From: Fertoeibacter niger
GTDB taxonomy: Bacteria; Pseudomonadota; Alphaproteobacteria; Rhodobacterales; Rhodobacteraceae
DNA: 64,000 nt
NCBI RefSeq assembly: GCF_009380135.2
Contig: NZ_WHUT02000007.1
Span: 62,001-126,000, forward strand
Reading direction: 5' to 3'
The position numbers were made by a program, and so were the translations under genes. The notes beneath the pieces were generated by a model. The model saw only the letters and a program-made list of their open reading frames with translations, did not search any database and was not told the origin of the DNA. This document shows, piece after piece, positions 8,564-16,541 of the stretch. Every line of letters starts with the position of its first letter. Position 1 is the stretch's first letter.

Positions 8564-9364
8564 TCAGCCCGCCATCCCCATTTCGGCCATCATCGCCTCG
8601 ATCCGCGCCACATCCTCGGGGTTGTTCAGCTCCCAGAACTGCCGGCCGCGCGCCTCAACCTCGACACACAGCACCGGGCGTTCACGTTCCAGAAACCGCA
8701 GCTGCTCCAGCCCTTCCAGCACCTCAAGCGGCCCCATCGGCCAGCCGGGATAGGCGGCAAGTGCCGCCGGGCGATAGGCATAGACCCCGACATGGTGGAA
8801 CACCGGGGTCTCGGCGTCGTCGGCCCAGGTCTTGCCGGTGTAGGGTATCACCTCTTTGGAAAAATACAGCGCGCGGCGGTCGGCCCCGAACACCGCCGTC
8901 GTGCCGCCCACCCGGCCCGCGCGCCGGTCAGCCAGAAAGCCGTTCAGCGCCCGCCCGTCACAGCGCAGCACAGGGGTGGCCACCTCGGCCCCCGGATCTG
9001 CCCGCAGGCCCGCCACCAGATCTTCGACAAACCATGCGGGCGTCAGCGGCGCATCGCCTTGCAGGTTCACGACAATCTCGAACCCGCCCAAGTGTTGCAC
9101 CACCTCGGCGCAGCGTTCCGTGCCGTTCTGGCAGGTGGCCGAGGTCATCACCACCTCGGCCCCGAACCCTTCGGCATGGTCGCGGATGCGGTCGTCATCG
9201 GTGGCCACAACCACGCGGTCGATGCCGCGCACGGCCATCGCCGCCTCCCACGACCGGCGGATCAGGGTCTTGGCCACGCCATCCGCGCCGCGCAATTCCA
9301 CCAATGGCTTGCCCGGATAACGGGTCGAGGCGTAGCGCGCGGGAATGGCGATGAGGACCGACAT
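8564..9364 (-). CDS. kdsB: 3-deoxy-manno-octulosonate cytidylyltransferase (CMP-Kdo synthetase)
   Basis: A 266-residue enzyme activating Kdo with CTP to CMP-Kdo for lipopolysaccharide or capsule. The start SVLIAIPARYASTRYPGKPL is the CTP-binding signature, and VVVATDDDRI, NGTERCAEV and VNLQGDAPL are conserved KdsB segments. In most family members the last is NxQGDEP; here Glu is Ala (GDAP), a change in a conserved position worth noting. It lies one base after cysQ's stop region and directly before a GT2 gene. Confidence 0.92.
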   Translation of the reverse strand: MSVLIAIPARYASTRYPGKPLVELRGADGVAKTLIRRSWEAAMAVRGIDRVVVATDDDRIRDHAEGFGAEVVMTSATCQNGTERCAEVVQHLGGFEIVVNLQGDAPLTPAWFVEDLVAGLRADPGAEVATPVLRCDGRALNGFLADRRAGRVGGTTAVFGADRRALYFSKEVIPYTGKTWADDAETPVFHHVGVYAYRPAALAAYPGWPMGPLEVLEGLEQLRFLERERPVLCVEVEARGRQFWELNNPEDVARIEAMMAEMGMAG

Positions 9365-9365
9365 C

Positions 9366-10160
9366 TTACGCCTTCAGGTCAACGCCGGGGGCATAGGCGA
9401 TGAAAAACGGGTTGTCCCAGCCCGGTTTGCCATAGGCCAGCGGTGTGTGGTCATCAAACCGCACCACTTGGCCCCCCGCGCCGCGCAGCACGGCATCGCC
9501 CGCCGCCGTATCCCATTCCATCGTGCGGCCCAGACGCGGGTAAAGATCGGCCTCGCCGGTGGCGACCAGACAGAATTTCAGGCTCGATCCCGCAGATTTC
9601 ATATCCTTCACCGCGTATTTGCCGATGTAGTCATCGGTCGCCTGATCGCGGTGCGATTTTGACGCCACCACCATCAGCGCGGCATTGTCGGCATCGGCCA
9701 CGCGGATCGGTGTCACAACCCCCGGCGCATCCTTGGCCAGATCGCCGGTTTCCTCAACCGCGGTGCCATCGGCCTGGGTGTAGAACAGCCGCCCCTGCGC
9801 CGGGGCATAGACCACGCCGCGCACCGGCACGCCGTTTTCGACATAGGCGATGTTCACCGTGAAATCACCGCGCCGCTGCACGAATTCCTTGGTGCCGTCC
9901 AGCGGATCGACGATGAGGAACGTGCTGGCCGAAAGGCTGTGGCTGTCGGCCTGTTCCTCGGTGATCAGCACGACATCGGGAAAGGCATCGCGCAGGCCTG
10001 CGGAGATGATCGCATCCGCCGCCTCGTCGGCTTCTGTTACCGGGCTGGCATCCGACTTGGCCTTCACCGCGAAATCGGGGCCGTCATAGACCTGCATGAT
10101 CCGGTCGCCCGCCTCCAGCGCCAGACGGCGGATGACCGGGATGAGGGTATCGAAGTTCAT
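9366..10160 (-). CDS. cysQ: 3'(2'),5'-bisphosphate nucleotidase CysQ
   Basis: A 264-residue inositol-monophosphatase-fold phosphatase. It carries SPVTEADEAAD, the metal site FLIVDPLDGTKEFV and, near the C-terminus, MEWDTAAGDAVLRGAGG, all family marks. CysQ hydrolyses PAP, the by-product of PAPS-using enzymes, to AMP. The start MNFDTLIPVIRRL is chosen because GGAG lies 7 bases upstream; the same frame stays open further upstream but overlaps the divergent permease gene, so that extension is not believed. Its place one base before kdsB and in the same block as a sulfotransferase suggests it supports glycan sulfation as well as sulfate assimilation. Confidence 0.92.
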   Translation of the reverse strand: MNFDTLIPVIRRLALEAGDRIMQVYDGPDFAVKAKSDASPVTEADEAADAIISAGLRDAFPDVVLITEEQADSHSLSASTFLIVDPLDGTKEFVQRRGDFTVNIAYVENGVPVRGVVYAPAQGRLFYTQADGTAVEETGDLAKDAPGVVTPIRVADADNAALMVVASKSHRDQATDDYIGKYAVKDMKSAGSSLKFCLVATGEADLYPRLGRTMEWDTAAGDAVLRGAGGQVVRFDDHTPLAYGKPGWDNPFFIAYAPGVDLKA

Positions 10161-10296
10161 GCTGTGCTCCGTCTCCGTGGCGCGGGGGCCGCGTTGTTGA
10201 AAAATCTTGCCTTTGCCCTTATCATGCCTTGTTGGGGGAACATCAAGATTTCCCGGGATACTGTGGTATCGCCGCAGGATGAAGGCGAGGGCAGGC

Positions 10297-11118
10297 ATGT
10301 TTCGAACCGAGGTCAGGAAAAGCGGCGCGCGCACGGCCATAGGCCTGTTGGAACTGGTGTTCCACGCCACGGTGCGCAACGTGCGCAAAAGCCATGGCAA
10401 CGCGCTGATCGGCCTGTTGATGAACATCTTCCAGACCGTGCTGCTGGTGGTGATCTTTTTCCTGATGTTCGATCTGCTGGGCATGCGCGGCAATGCGATA
10501 CGCGGGGATTTCCTGCTGTATGTGATGTCCGGCATCTTCATGTTCATGACCCATGCCAAGGCGATGGGGGCGGTGGTGGCCGCCGAGGGGCCGACCTCGC
10601 CGATGATGAAACATTCGCCGATGAACCCGATCGTGTCGATCACGGCAGCGGCGCTGGGGTCACTTTACACGCAGGTTCTGTCGGCGGGGGTGGTGCTGTA
10701 TTTCTACCATGCCATCTTCACCCCGATCACCATTGATGAACCCGTGGGGATGATGGGCATGTTCCTGCTGTCCTGGGGGTCGGGCGTGGGGATCGGCATG
10801 GTGTTTCTGGCCGCAAAGCCCTGGCAGCCCGATGTGGTGAACATCGCCGCGCAGATCTACATGCGCGCCAACATGATCGCGTCAGGAAAGATGTTCGTCG
10901 CCAACACCCTGCCTGGCTACATGCTGGCGATGTTTGACTGGAACCCGCTGTTTCACACCATCGACCAGGGGCGCGGCTTTATCTTTCTCGACTATTACCC
11001 GCGCTACAGTTCGATCGCCTATCCGATCTATGTGATGATCGCCTGCGTGATGATCGGGCTGATGGGTGAATTCTACACCCGCAAACATGCCTCGATGAGC
11101 TGGAGCGCGAAACGCTGA
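10297..11118 (+). CDS. ABC-2 type polysaccharide/polyol-phosphate export permease (KpsM-like)
   Basis: About 273 residues with six hydrophobic segments, including LIGLLMNIFQTVLLVVIFFLMF, a segment around AAALGSLYTQVLSAGVVLYF and IMIACVMIGLMGEFY near the C-terminus. The N-terminal FHATVRNVRKSHGNALIGL is typical of the Rhodobacterales KpsM/Wzm-like family. Such permeases move capsule or O-polysaccharide across the inner membrane with a partner ATPase, but no ATPase gene lies nearby. The start giving MFRTEVRKSGART is preferred, with GCGAGGG upstream; an ATG at 10279 is possible. It is transcribed divergently from cysQ. Confidence 0.83.
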   Translation: MFRTEVRKSGARTAIGLLELVFHATVRNVRKSHGNALIGLLMNIFQTVLLVVIFFLMFDLLGMRGNAIRGDFLLYVMSGIFMFMTHAKAMGAVVAAEGPTSPMMKHSPMNPIVSITAAALGSLYTQVLSAGVVLYFYHAIFTPITIDEPVGMMGMFLLSWGSGVGIGMVFLAAKPWQPDVVNIAAQIYMRANMIASGKMFVANTLPGYMLAMFDWNPLFHTIDQGRGFIFLDYYPRYSSIAYPIYVMIACVMIGLMGEFYTRKHASMSWSAKR

Positions 11119-11148
11119 GGCGGGCGTTGCCCCGCCCGCGCCTCACCC
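11119..11148. terminator. Hairpin between convergent genes
   Basis: GAGGCG near 11118-11123 can pair with CGCCTC near 11139-11144, enclosing a GC-rich loop, between the ends of the export permease and the aminotransferase. There is no T run, so factor-independent termination is uncertain. Confidence 0.35.
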
Positions 11149-12501
11149 GCCCGTTGCCGACAGGCCCGCGTCCAGCGCCGACAGGATCACCTGCACATCG
11201 CCCGAGGTCAGGATCAGTGGTGGCGACAGGATGATGTTGGCCCCCGAAACCCGCACCATCGCGCCCTCCTGATAGGCCACCTGCTGCACCCGGGCGGGCA
11301 CCGCCTTGTCGGCGGGCTTTTTCGTGGCCCGGTCGGCGACCAGTTCCAGCGCCAGCATCAGGCCGTGGCCTCCGCGCACATCGCCGATGGCCTCGTGCCT
11401 GCCCTGCAAGGCCAGCAGGCCCGCATGCAGTTCTGCCCCCCGTGCCGCCGCGTTTTCGTTCACCCGCAGGCGCTGCGTTTCCGCCAGACAGGCCAGCGCC
11501 GCCGCCGCCCCCACCGGATGCCCGGAATAGGTATAGCCATGGCCGATGGCGGCGCGGCCTGTCTCATCCCGCTCGAACACCTGCGCCACGCTTTCCGAGA
11601 TCATCACCGCGCCAAAGGGGAAATAGCCGTTGGTGATGGCCTTGGCCGTGCACATCATGTCAGGCTGCACCCCCCACAGGCGCGACCCTGACCAGGCCCC
11701 GGTGCGGCCGAATGCGGTGATCACCTCATCCGCGATCAGCAGGATGCCGTGCCGCGTGCAAATCTCGCGCACCCCGGGCATGAAACTGTGATGCGGCGGG
11801 ATCACACCGCCCGCGCCCAGAATGGGCTCCATGATGAAGGCGGCGATGGTGCCTGCCCCCTGAAAGGCGATCTCATCCTCCAATGCCGCAAGGCACAGCT
11901 GCGCCAGCCGTGCGGGGTCAGCTTCGTTGAAGGGGTTGCGGTAGGTGTAGGGTGCGGGCACATGGAAGCAGCCGGGCAGCAGCGGCTCATATTGCGTGCG
12001 GAAATTGGCGTTGCCGTTCACCGACGCGCCGCCGATATGCGTGCCGTGATAGCCCTTTTTCAGCGACAGGAATTTCACCCGGCCCGCCTCGCCCCGCACC
12101 TTGTGATACTGCCGCGCCAGCCGCAGCGCGGTTTCCACCGAATCCGACCCGCCCGAGGTGAAGAACGCGCGGCTCAGCCCGTCGGGTTCAAAGAACAGGC
12201 GCAGTTCCTCGGCCAGTTCGATCACCGCGTCATTCGTGGTGCCGCGAAAGGTGGAATAATAAGGCAGCCGGTCAAGCTGTGCCGCGATGGCCTGTTTCAC
12301 CACGTCGCAGGAAAAGCCCAGGTTCACGTTCCACAGGCCCCCCACGGCATCCACCGCCTCGTGCCCGTCAATGTCGCGGATGCGCACGCCCTTGGCCCCG
12401 GTGATGATGGTGGGCGCGTTTTTCAGGCTGTCGGCAGGATGCGTCATCGGGTGCCAGAAACTGCGGGCATTGTTGGCCTTGAGGAAATTCTGATCTTTCA
12501 T
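11143..12501 (-). CDS. Class III PLP-dependent aminotransferase (omega-aminotransferase type)
   Basis: A 452-residue enzyme with the class III layout. SGGSDSVETALRLAR (about 116-130) binds the cofactor phosphate, IADEVITAFGRTG holds the PLP-ring Asp258, and TAKAITNGYFP supplies the Schiff-base Lys287. The N-terminal FWHPMTHP is seen in beta-alanine/polyamine:pyruvate aminotransferases. Such enzymes move a terminal amino group to pyruvate or 2-oxoglutarate and give an aldehyde or semialdehyde. An aldehyde dehydrogenase gene 4 kb away could oxidise the product (inference). The IclR gene is 21 bases upstream on the same strand, so the two may share a transcript. The exact amine donor is not readable. 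Confidence 0.88.
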   Translation of the reverse strand: MKDQNFLKANNARSFWHPMTHPADSLKNAPTIITGAKGVRIRDIDGHEAVDAVGGLWNVNLGFSCDVVKQAIAAQLDRLPYYSTFRGTTNDAVIELAEELRLFFEPDGLSRAFFTSGGSDSVETALRLARQYHKVRGEAGRVKFLSLKKGYHGTHIGGASVNGNANFRTQYEPLLPGCFHVPAPYTYRNPFNEADPARLAQLCLAALEDEIAFQGAGTIAAFIMEPILGAGGVIPPHHSFMPGVREICTRHGILLIADEVITAFGRTGAWSGSRLWGVQPDMMCTAKAITNGYFPFGAVMISESVAQVFERDETGRAAIGHGYTYSGHPVGAAAALACLAETQRLRVNENAAARGAELHAGLLALQGRHEAIGDVRGGHGLMLALELVADRATKKPADKAVPARVQQVAYQEGAMVRVSGANIILSPPLILTSGDVQVILSALDAGLSATGG

Positions 12502-12522
12502 GGCGTGCCTTTCGGATGCGGG

Positions 12523-13305
12523 TCAGCGGTTCTGCCAGCGGGTGACAAGTTCGGGCGGCAGGCTGCCCCCCCAGAGTGCGGTAATGTCGGCCCCGGCGCG
12601 GCCCAGTTCGGTGCGAATCAGCGCCGCCAGTGCGGTCGTCACCCGGGCATCGGGCGCGGCCACGGCCAGCGCGCCGGTGCAGTTGTTGGTCGCATCGAAC
12701 AGCGGCACGGCAAAGCTGTGAACATCGGCCTCAAAGGCGCTGGTGCATTCCGCCATGCCAATGGCGCGGGTCTGGTCCAGCTTTGCGCGCAGGCGGGCCG
12801 GGTCGGTTTCGGTCTGCGGTGTATAGGCCTCCAGCCGTTGCGCCAAAACCCTTTCGCACAGCGCGGGTGCGGCAAAGGCCATCAGCGCCAGACCCGAGGA
12901 TGTGGCGTGAAACGGCAGGATCTCGGTATCCTCCATCGTCACCTTAGTGCCGTGCGCCGCAGCATAGGCAAAGCCGATCAACGCCAGCTTTTCCCCAACG
13001 ATCACTGACAGATGCGCAGTTTCGCCTGTGGCAAGCGCCAGACGGCGCAGCACCGGTTGCGCAGCCTCTTGCATCGGCACATGGGCCTCGCGCAGCGCGG
13101 CCAGACGCAGCATTGCGGGCCCCAGCCGATATTCGCGGGCAAGGCCCGCCTGTTCCACAAAACCAAACTCCTGCAACTCGGTCAGCAGGCGGTGGCAGGT
13201 GGCCTTGTTTAGCCCCGAAAGCCGCGCAAAATCGCTAAGCCCGATCTGCGGCCGGGCGCGGCTGAAGTAATCCAGCAGTTCCAGCGCCTTTCCAACGGTG
13301 CCCAT
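12523..13305 (-). CDS. IclR-family transcriptional regulator
   Basis: A 260-residue protein with an N-terminal winged helix (MGTVGKALELLDYF; HTH around SDFARLSGLNKATCHRLLTELQEFGFVEQ) and a C-terminal effector-binding GAF-like domain (GETAHLSVIVGEKLALIGF through AVPLFDATNNCTGALAVAAP). IclR proteins typically control adjacent catabolic operons in response to a small carboxylate. It is divergent from the first TctCBA transporter, and the gap between them holds two perfect inverted repeats. It probably regulates both its own aminotransferase partner and the transporter-dehydrogenase operon (inference). Confidence 0.9.
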   Translation of the reverse strand: MGTVGKALELLDYFSRARPQIGLSDFARLSGLNKATCHRLLTELQEFGFVEQAGLAREYRLGPAMLRLAALREAHVPMQEAAQPVLRRLALATGETAHLSVIVGEKLALIGFAYAAAHGTKVTMEDTEILPFHATSSGLALMAFAAPALCERVLAQRLEAYTPQTETDPARLRAKLDQTRAIGMAECTSAFEADVHSFAVPLFDATNNCTGALAVAAPDARVTTALAALIRTELGRAGADITALWGGSLPPELVTRWQNR

Positions 13306-13371
13306 TTTTTCGCCCCTTGCCCGTGCCCTGCGCCGCCGGAAGTCGGCTGTGCAGATGTGGTTTCATTTTTG

Positions 13372-13398
13372 TTGACAGATTGGCGGGCGGTCTGTCAA
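13372..13398. promoter_or_regulatory. Inverted repeat and likely promoter of the first TctCBA operon
   Basis: TTGACAGA and TCTGTCAA form a perfect 8-bp inverted repeat around an 11-base spacer. TTGACA in the left arm is also a perfect sigma-70 -35 box, so an operator and a promoter may coincide here. It lies between the divergent IclR and tctC genes. Confidence 0.55.
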
Positions 13399-13415
13399 TC
13401 TAAATTCAAACCAAT

Positions 13416-13432
13416 GGTTCAAATAATGAACC
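13416..13432. promoter_or_regulatory. 17-bp palindrome, candidate IclR operator
   Basis: GGTTCA-AATAA-TGAACC is a perfect inverted repeat 21 bases before the tctC start codon. Its position near the expected transcription start would let a bound IclR protein block transcription. The form (short arms, A/T centre) is like operators known for the family, but binding is inference. Confidence 0.55.
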
Positions 13433-13452
13433 GACAAAACCGGGAGACGATC

Positions 13453-14397
13453 ATGACCAAGACGGGCCTTCTGGCCGGTGCCTGTGCGCTGGCGCTTTCT
13501 GCCTTTGGGGGTGCGGCGCTGGCCGAATACCCCGAAAGACCCGTGACCTTCATCGTGCCATGGCCGCCCGGTGATCTGGAGGATGTGCTGACCCGCATGA
13601 TCGCCGAGGAGTTCCAGTCGATGTATGGCGCACCCGCTGCGGTGGTGAACCGCCCCGGCGGCGGCGGCATCGTGGGCGCGCTGGAGGTGGCTGGCGCGGC
13701 CCCCGACGGCCATGTGATCGGGTCGTTCGTTCTGGGCATTCCCACGGTCAAGACGATGGGGCCGGATGCGCAGGTGGCCCGCGACACGTTCGAACCGGTG
13801 GGCATTTTCCTGACCTACCCGTTCCTCATCGCGGCGGCCGCGGATGCGCCCTACAATTCGTTGCAGGAACTGGCCGATTATTCCAAGACCAACACCGTGC
13901 GTCTGGGCCATTTCGGCTATGGGCTGGAACCCACGCTGCTGACCGTGCTGGGCGTGCAGGAACTGGGTGGCACATTCGGGGCCGAGGCGGCGTTTGATGC
14001 GCTGGATTGCTCCACCCTCGCCAACGGCGATGCCGATGTGATCAACACCACCGCGCAGCTTGTGCTGCCCTGCCTGAACGAGATCAAGGTTCTGGCCACC
14101 ATCACCGGCGAGCGGATGGGCATCACCCCCGACGCGCCCACGCTGGGCGAACTGGAGCCCAGCCTTGACAGCACGTTGTGGAACGGCCTTTTCGTGCCCA
14201 AAGGCACCCCGCAAGAGGTGAAAGACAAGATCGCCGCAGCCGCGCAGGCCGTTGTCGCCAGCCCCGAGGCGCAAGAGATTGCCGCAACCACCGGCGCGCT
14301 GGTTTACTGGATGGATCAGGCGGCAAGCGCCGAACGCATCAACCTTGACTTCGACCAGTTGACCCGCGTGCGCGAAACGCTGGGTGTGACCGAGTGA
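13453..14397 (+). CDS. tctC: Tripartite tricarboxylate transporter substrate-binding protein (TctC/BUG family)
   Basis: A 314-residue periplasmic protein with a Sec signal peptide (MTKTGLLAGACALALSAFGG, cleavage after AALA before EYPERP). The mature start YPERPVTFIVPWPPG and the NRPGGGGIVG segment are hallmarks of BUG-type binding proteins, which present carboxylates to the TctAB membrane pair. The start is set by GGGAGA seven bases upstream; the frame is open further upstream through the promoter region and that part is not believed. The usual Gly-Gly-x-x-Asp motif after PWPPG is replaced by DLEDV, so ligand specificity may be unusual. Confidence 0.9.
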   Translation: MTKTGLLAGACALALSAFGGAALAEYPERPVTFIVPWPPGDLEDVLTRMIAEEFQSMYGAPAAVVNRPGGGGIVGALEVAGAAPDGHVIGSFVLGIPTVKTMGPDAQVARDTFEPVGIFLTYPFLIAAAADAPYNSLQELADYSKTNTVRLGHFGYGLEPTLLTVLGVQELGGTFGAEAAFDALDCSTLANGDADVINTTAQLVLPCLNEIKVLATITGERMGITPDAPTLGELEPSLDSTLWNGLFVPKGTPQEVKDKIAAAAQAVVASPEAQEIAATTGALVYWMDQAASAERINLDFDQLTRVRETLGVTE

Positions 14398-14408
14398 TCT
14401 GACCAGCC

Positions 14409-14438
14409 GGGCGCAGCGGGCAACCGCCGCGCCCTTTT
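14409..14438 (+). terminator. Hairpin with T run between tctC and tctB (attenuator type)
   Basis: GGGCGC (14409-14414) pairs with GCGCCC (14429-14434), with an inner GCGG/CCGC stem and GCAA loop, followed by four T residues. Placed just after the binding-protein gene, it may reduce read-through to tctBA or protect the tctC message. Confidence 0.6.
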
Positions 14439-14480
14439 CTTTGGCCCGGGGGCCGGGCTGAAACGCAGGCGGGGTGCGGC

Positions 14481-15029
14481 ATGACCAATGACGAGGACAA
14501 GGCGAACCGGTTGGAAAGCATGGCCCTGACAGTGCTGTTCTTCGCCATATCGCTGGCGCTGCTGCTGGCGCTGTTTGCCGTCACCCGGCCCGGGCAGGCG
14601 TCGGGCGGCTGGTGGACCCGCCCGGCGCTGGCCCCCGGTGTGGCGCTGGGCCTGCTGGTGCTGGCTAATCTGGTGACGCTGGCCCGGTCGGCTGTTGATC
14701 TGCGCCGCCGTCCGGCCACAACCGCCGAGCGGGCCGAGGCGCGGGCAAGGATGCTGGGCTGGCTGCGACCGCTGGAATTTCTGGCCTATTTCGCGGGTTA
14801 CATCTGGGCGCTGGGCCTTGTCGGCTATTTTGCCGCCACGCTGCTGTTTCTGCTGGGGCTGATGCTGCGCGTGGGGCTGCGCAGCCCGCGCTGGCTGCTG
14901 GCCGGTGCGCTGACCGCGCTGGCGCTGACGGCGGTGTTCCGCATGGGTCTGGGGGTCTGGATGCCGCCCGCCATGGCCTATGACCTGTTCCCTGCCGCCA
15001 TCCGCACCGCCCTGACCCGCTGGTTCTGA
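14481..15029 (+). CDS. tctB: Tripartite tricarboxylate transporter small membrane subunit TctB
   Basis: A 182-residue membrane protein with four hydrophobic segments: TVLFFAISLALLLALFAV, ALAPGVALGLLVLANLV, the pair around AYFAGYIWALGLVGYFAATLLFLLGL and LLAGALTALALTAVF. This is the size and layout of TctB. Sequence is poorly conserved in this family; the assignment relies on the topology and the tctC-tctB-tctA order. It ends 9 bases before tctA. Confidence 0.85.
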   Translation: MTNDEDKANRLESMALTVLFFAISLALLLALFAVTRPGQASGGWWTRPALAPGVALGLLVLANLVTLARSAVDLRRRPATTAERAEARARMLGWLRPLEFLAYFAGYIWALGLVGYFAATLLFLLGLMLRVGLRSPRWLLAGALTALALTAVFRMGLGVWMPPAMAYDLFPAAIRTALTRWF

Positions 15030-15038
15030 GGACATATC

Positions 15039-16541
15039 ATGGATTTCATCCTGCTGGGCCTGCAACAACTGGCCGATCCCACGGTATTTGCCGTCATGGT
15101 GTTTGGCGCGATGCTGGGGGTGGTGGTGGGGGCCATACCGGGGGCCGGGGCGGCGGTGACAATCTCGATCCTGCTGCCCACCACCTTTTCCATGGACCCG
15201 CTGACCGGCATGACCCTGCTGCTGGGGGTCTATTGCGGATCGGCCTATGGGTCGGCCATCCCGGCGGTGTTGATAAACACGCCCGGCTCGCCCGTGGCGG
15301 TGCTGACCGCGCTGGAGGCGAAACCCTTCGTTGAACGGGGCGAGGCGCGGCGGGCCATGTCGCTGGCCTATTCGTCGTCGTTTGTGGGCGGTGTGCTGGC
15401 GGTGCTGGCCCTGATGCTGCTGACACAGCCGCTGGCACAGGTGGCGCGGCATTTCGGATCGGCCGAATTTGCCATGGTGGCGCTGGCGGCGCTGGTTCTG
15501 GTGGTCATCGGCCATGCCGGGCGCCGGGTCGAGGCGACGGCGGCGCTGTGTTTCGGCCTGTTTCTGGCCACGGTGGGGGTGGAAACCGCCTATGCGACGC
15601 AGCGATATACCTTCGGCTTTCAAAGCCTTTTGTCGGGCATCCCGCTGGTGCCCACGGTCATCGGCCTGTTCGCCATGTCCGAGGCGCTGGTGCAACTGAC
15701 GCGGCGCGAACATGCCCGCCCGCCAGTGCAACTGGGCGGCCGGTTCTTTTCCGGCTTTGCCGAGGTGTTCCGCTATCCGGTCACGCTTTATGGCTCGTCA
15801 TTGGTCGGCATCATCTGCGGCATCATGCCGGGGGTAGGCGAATTTCTGGCGCAGCAGGTGAATTACGTCTGGGCGCGCAAGGTGTCAAAGCACCCGGAAC
15901 TGTTCGGCAAAGGCTCGCCCGAGGGCATCATCGTGTCCGAGGCCACCAACAACGCCGTGCCCCCCGCCGCACTGATCCCCATGCTGGCACTGGGCATCCC
16001 GGGCGAGGAACTGACGGCAATGATGCTGGCGGTGTTTCTGGTACACAACGTGGTGCCGGGGCCAGACCTGTTCCTGAACCGGCCCGAGTTTGTATCGGGC
16101 CTCTATTGGACGCTGCTGGCGATGAATGTGGTCATCATCCTGTTCCTGATGGTGGCAACGAAATGGATCGCGCGGGCCACTTTGGTGGACAAACGCTATC
16201 TGGGTGCGGTGATCCTGACGCTGAGCCTGATCGGCACCTATGCCAGCAACTATTCGCTGGCGGATTGCGGCATTGCCATGGTGTTCGGCCTTCTGGGCTT
16301 CATCCTGCGCAGCCACCGCTGGCCGCTGACCCCGATTTTGCTGGGGCTGGTGATGGGCCCGATACTGGAAGGGCGGATGCGGCAGGCGCTGGGCGGATCG
16401 AACGGCGATCTGACCATTTTCGTGACGCGGCCCATATCGGCGCTGATGGTGGCGCTGCTGGCGCTGCTGATTTTCTTCACCATAAGGGGCGGGTTGAAAC
16501 GCCGCCGCCCGCGCGAGGACTGGCAGATCAATGACACTTGA
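15039..16541 (+). CDS. tctA: Tripartite tricarboxylate transporter large permease TctA
   Basis: A 500-residue integral membrane protein with about twelve hydrophobic segments. GAIPGAGAAVTISILLP and VYCGSAYGSAIPAVLINTPGSP near the N-terminus and the second-half repeat GIMPGVGEFLAQQV followed by EATNNAVPPAALIPMLALGIPG are the diagnostic TctA segments. It carries the proton- or sodium-coupled transport step. Its last 11 bases overlap the start of the aldehyde dehydrogenase gene, tying uptake to catabolism. Confidence 0.93.
   Translation: MDFILLGLQQLADPTVFAVMVFGAMLGVVVGAIPGAGAAVTISILLPTTFSMDPLTGMTLLLGVYCGSAYGSAIPAVLINTPGSPVAVLTALEAKPFVERGEARRAMSLAYSSSFVGGVLAVLALMLLTQPLAQVARHFGSAEFAMVALAALVLVVIGHAGRRVEATAALCFGLFLATVGVETAYATQRYTFGFQSLLSGIPLVPTVIGLFAMSEALVQLTRREHARPPVQLGGRFFSGFAEVFRYPVTLYGSSLVGIICGIMPGVGEFLAQQVNYVWARKVSKHPELFGKGSPEGIIVSEATNNAVPPAALIPMLALGIPGEELTAMMLAVFLVHNVVPGPDLFLNRPEFVSGLYWTLLAMNVVIILFLMVATKWIARATLVDKRYLGAVILTLSLIGTYASNYSLADCGIAMVFGLLGFILRSHRWPLTPILLGLVMGPILEGRMRQALGGSNGDLTIFVTRPISALMVALLALLIFFTIRGGLKRRRPREDWQINDT

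Noticed and set aside
10161-10643. In-frame upstream extension of cysQ
   Set aside because: It would overlap the export permease gene, has no CysQ-like sequence, and a good ribosome-binding site precedes the inner ATG.
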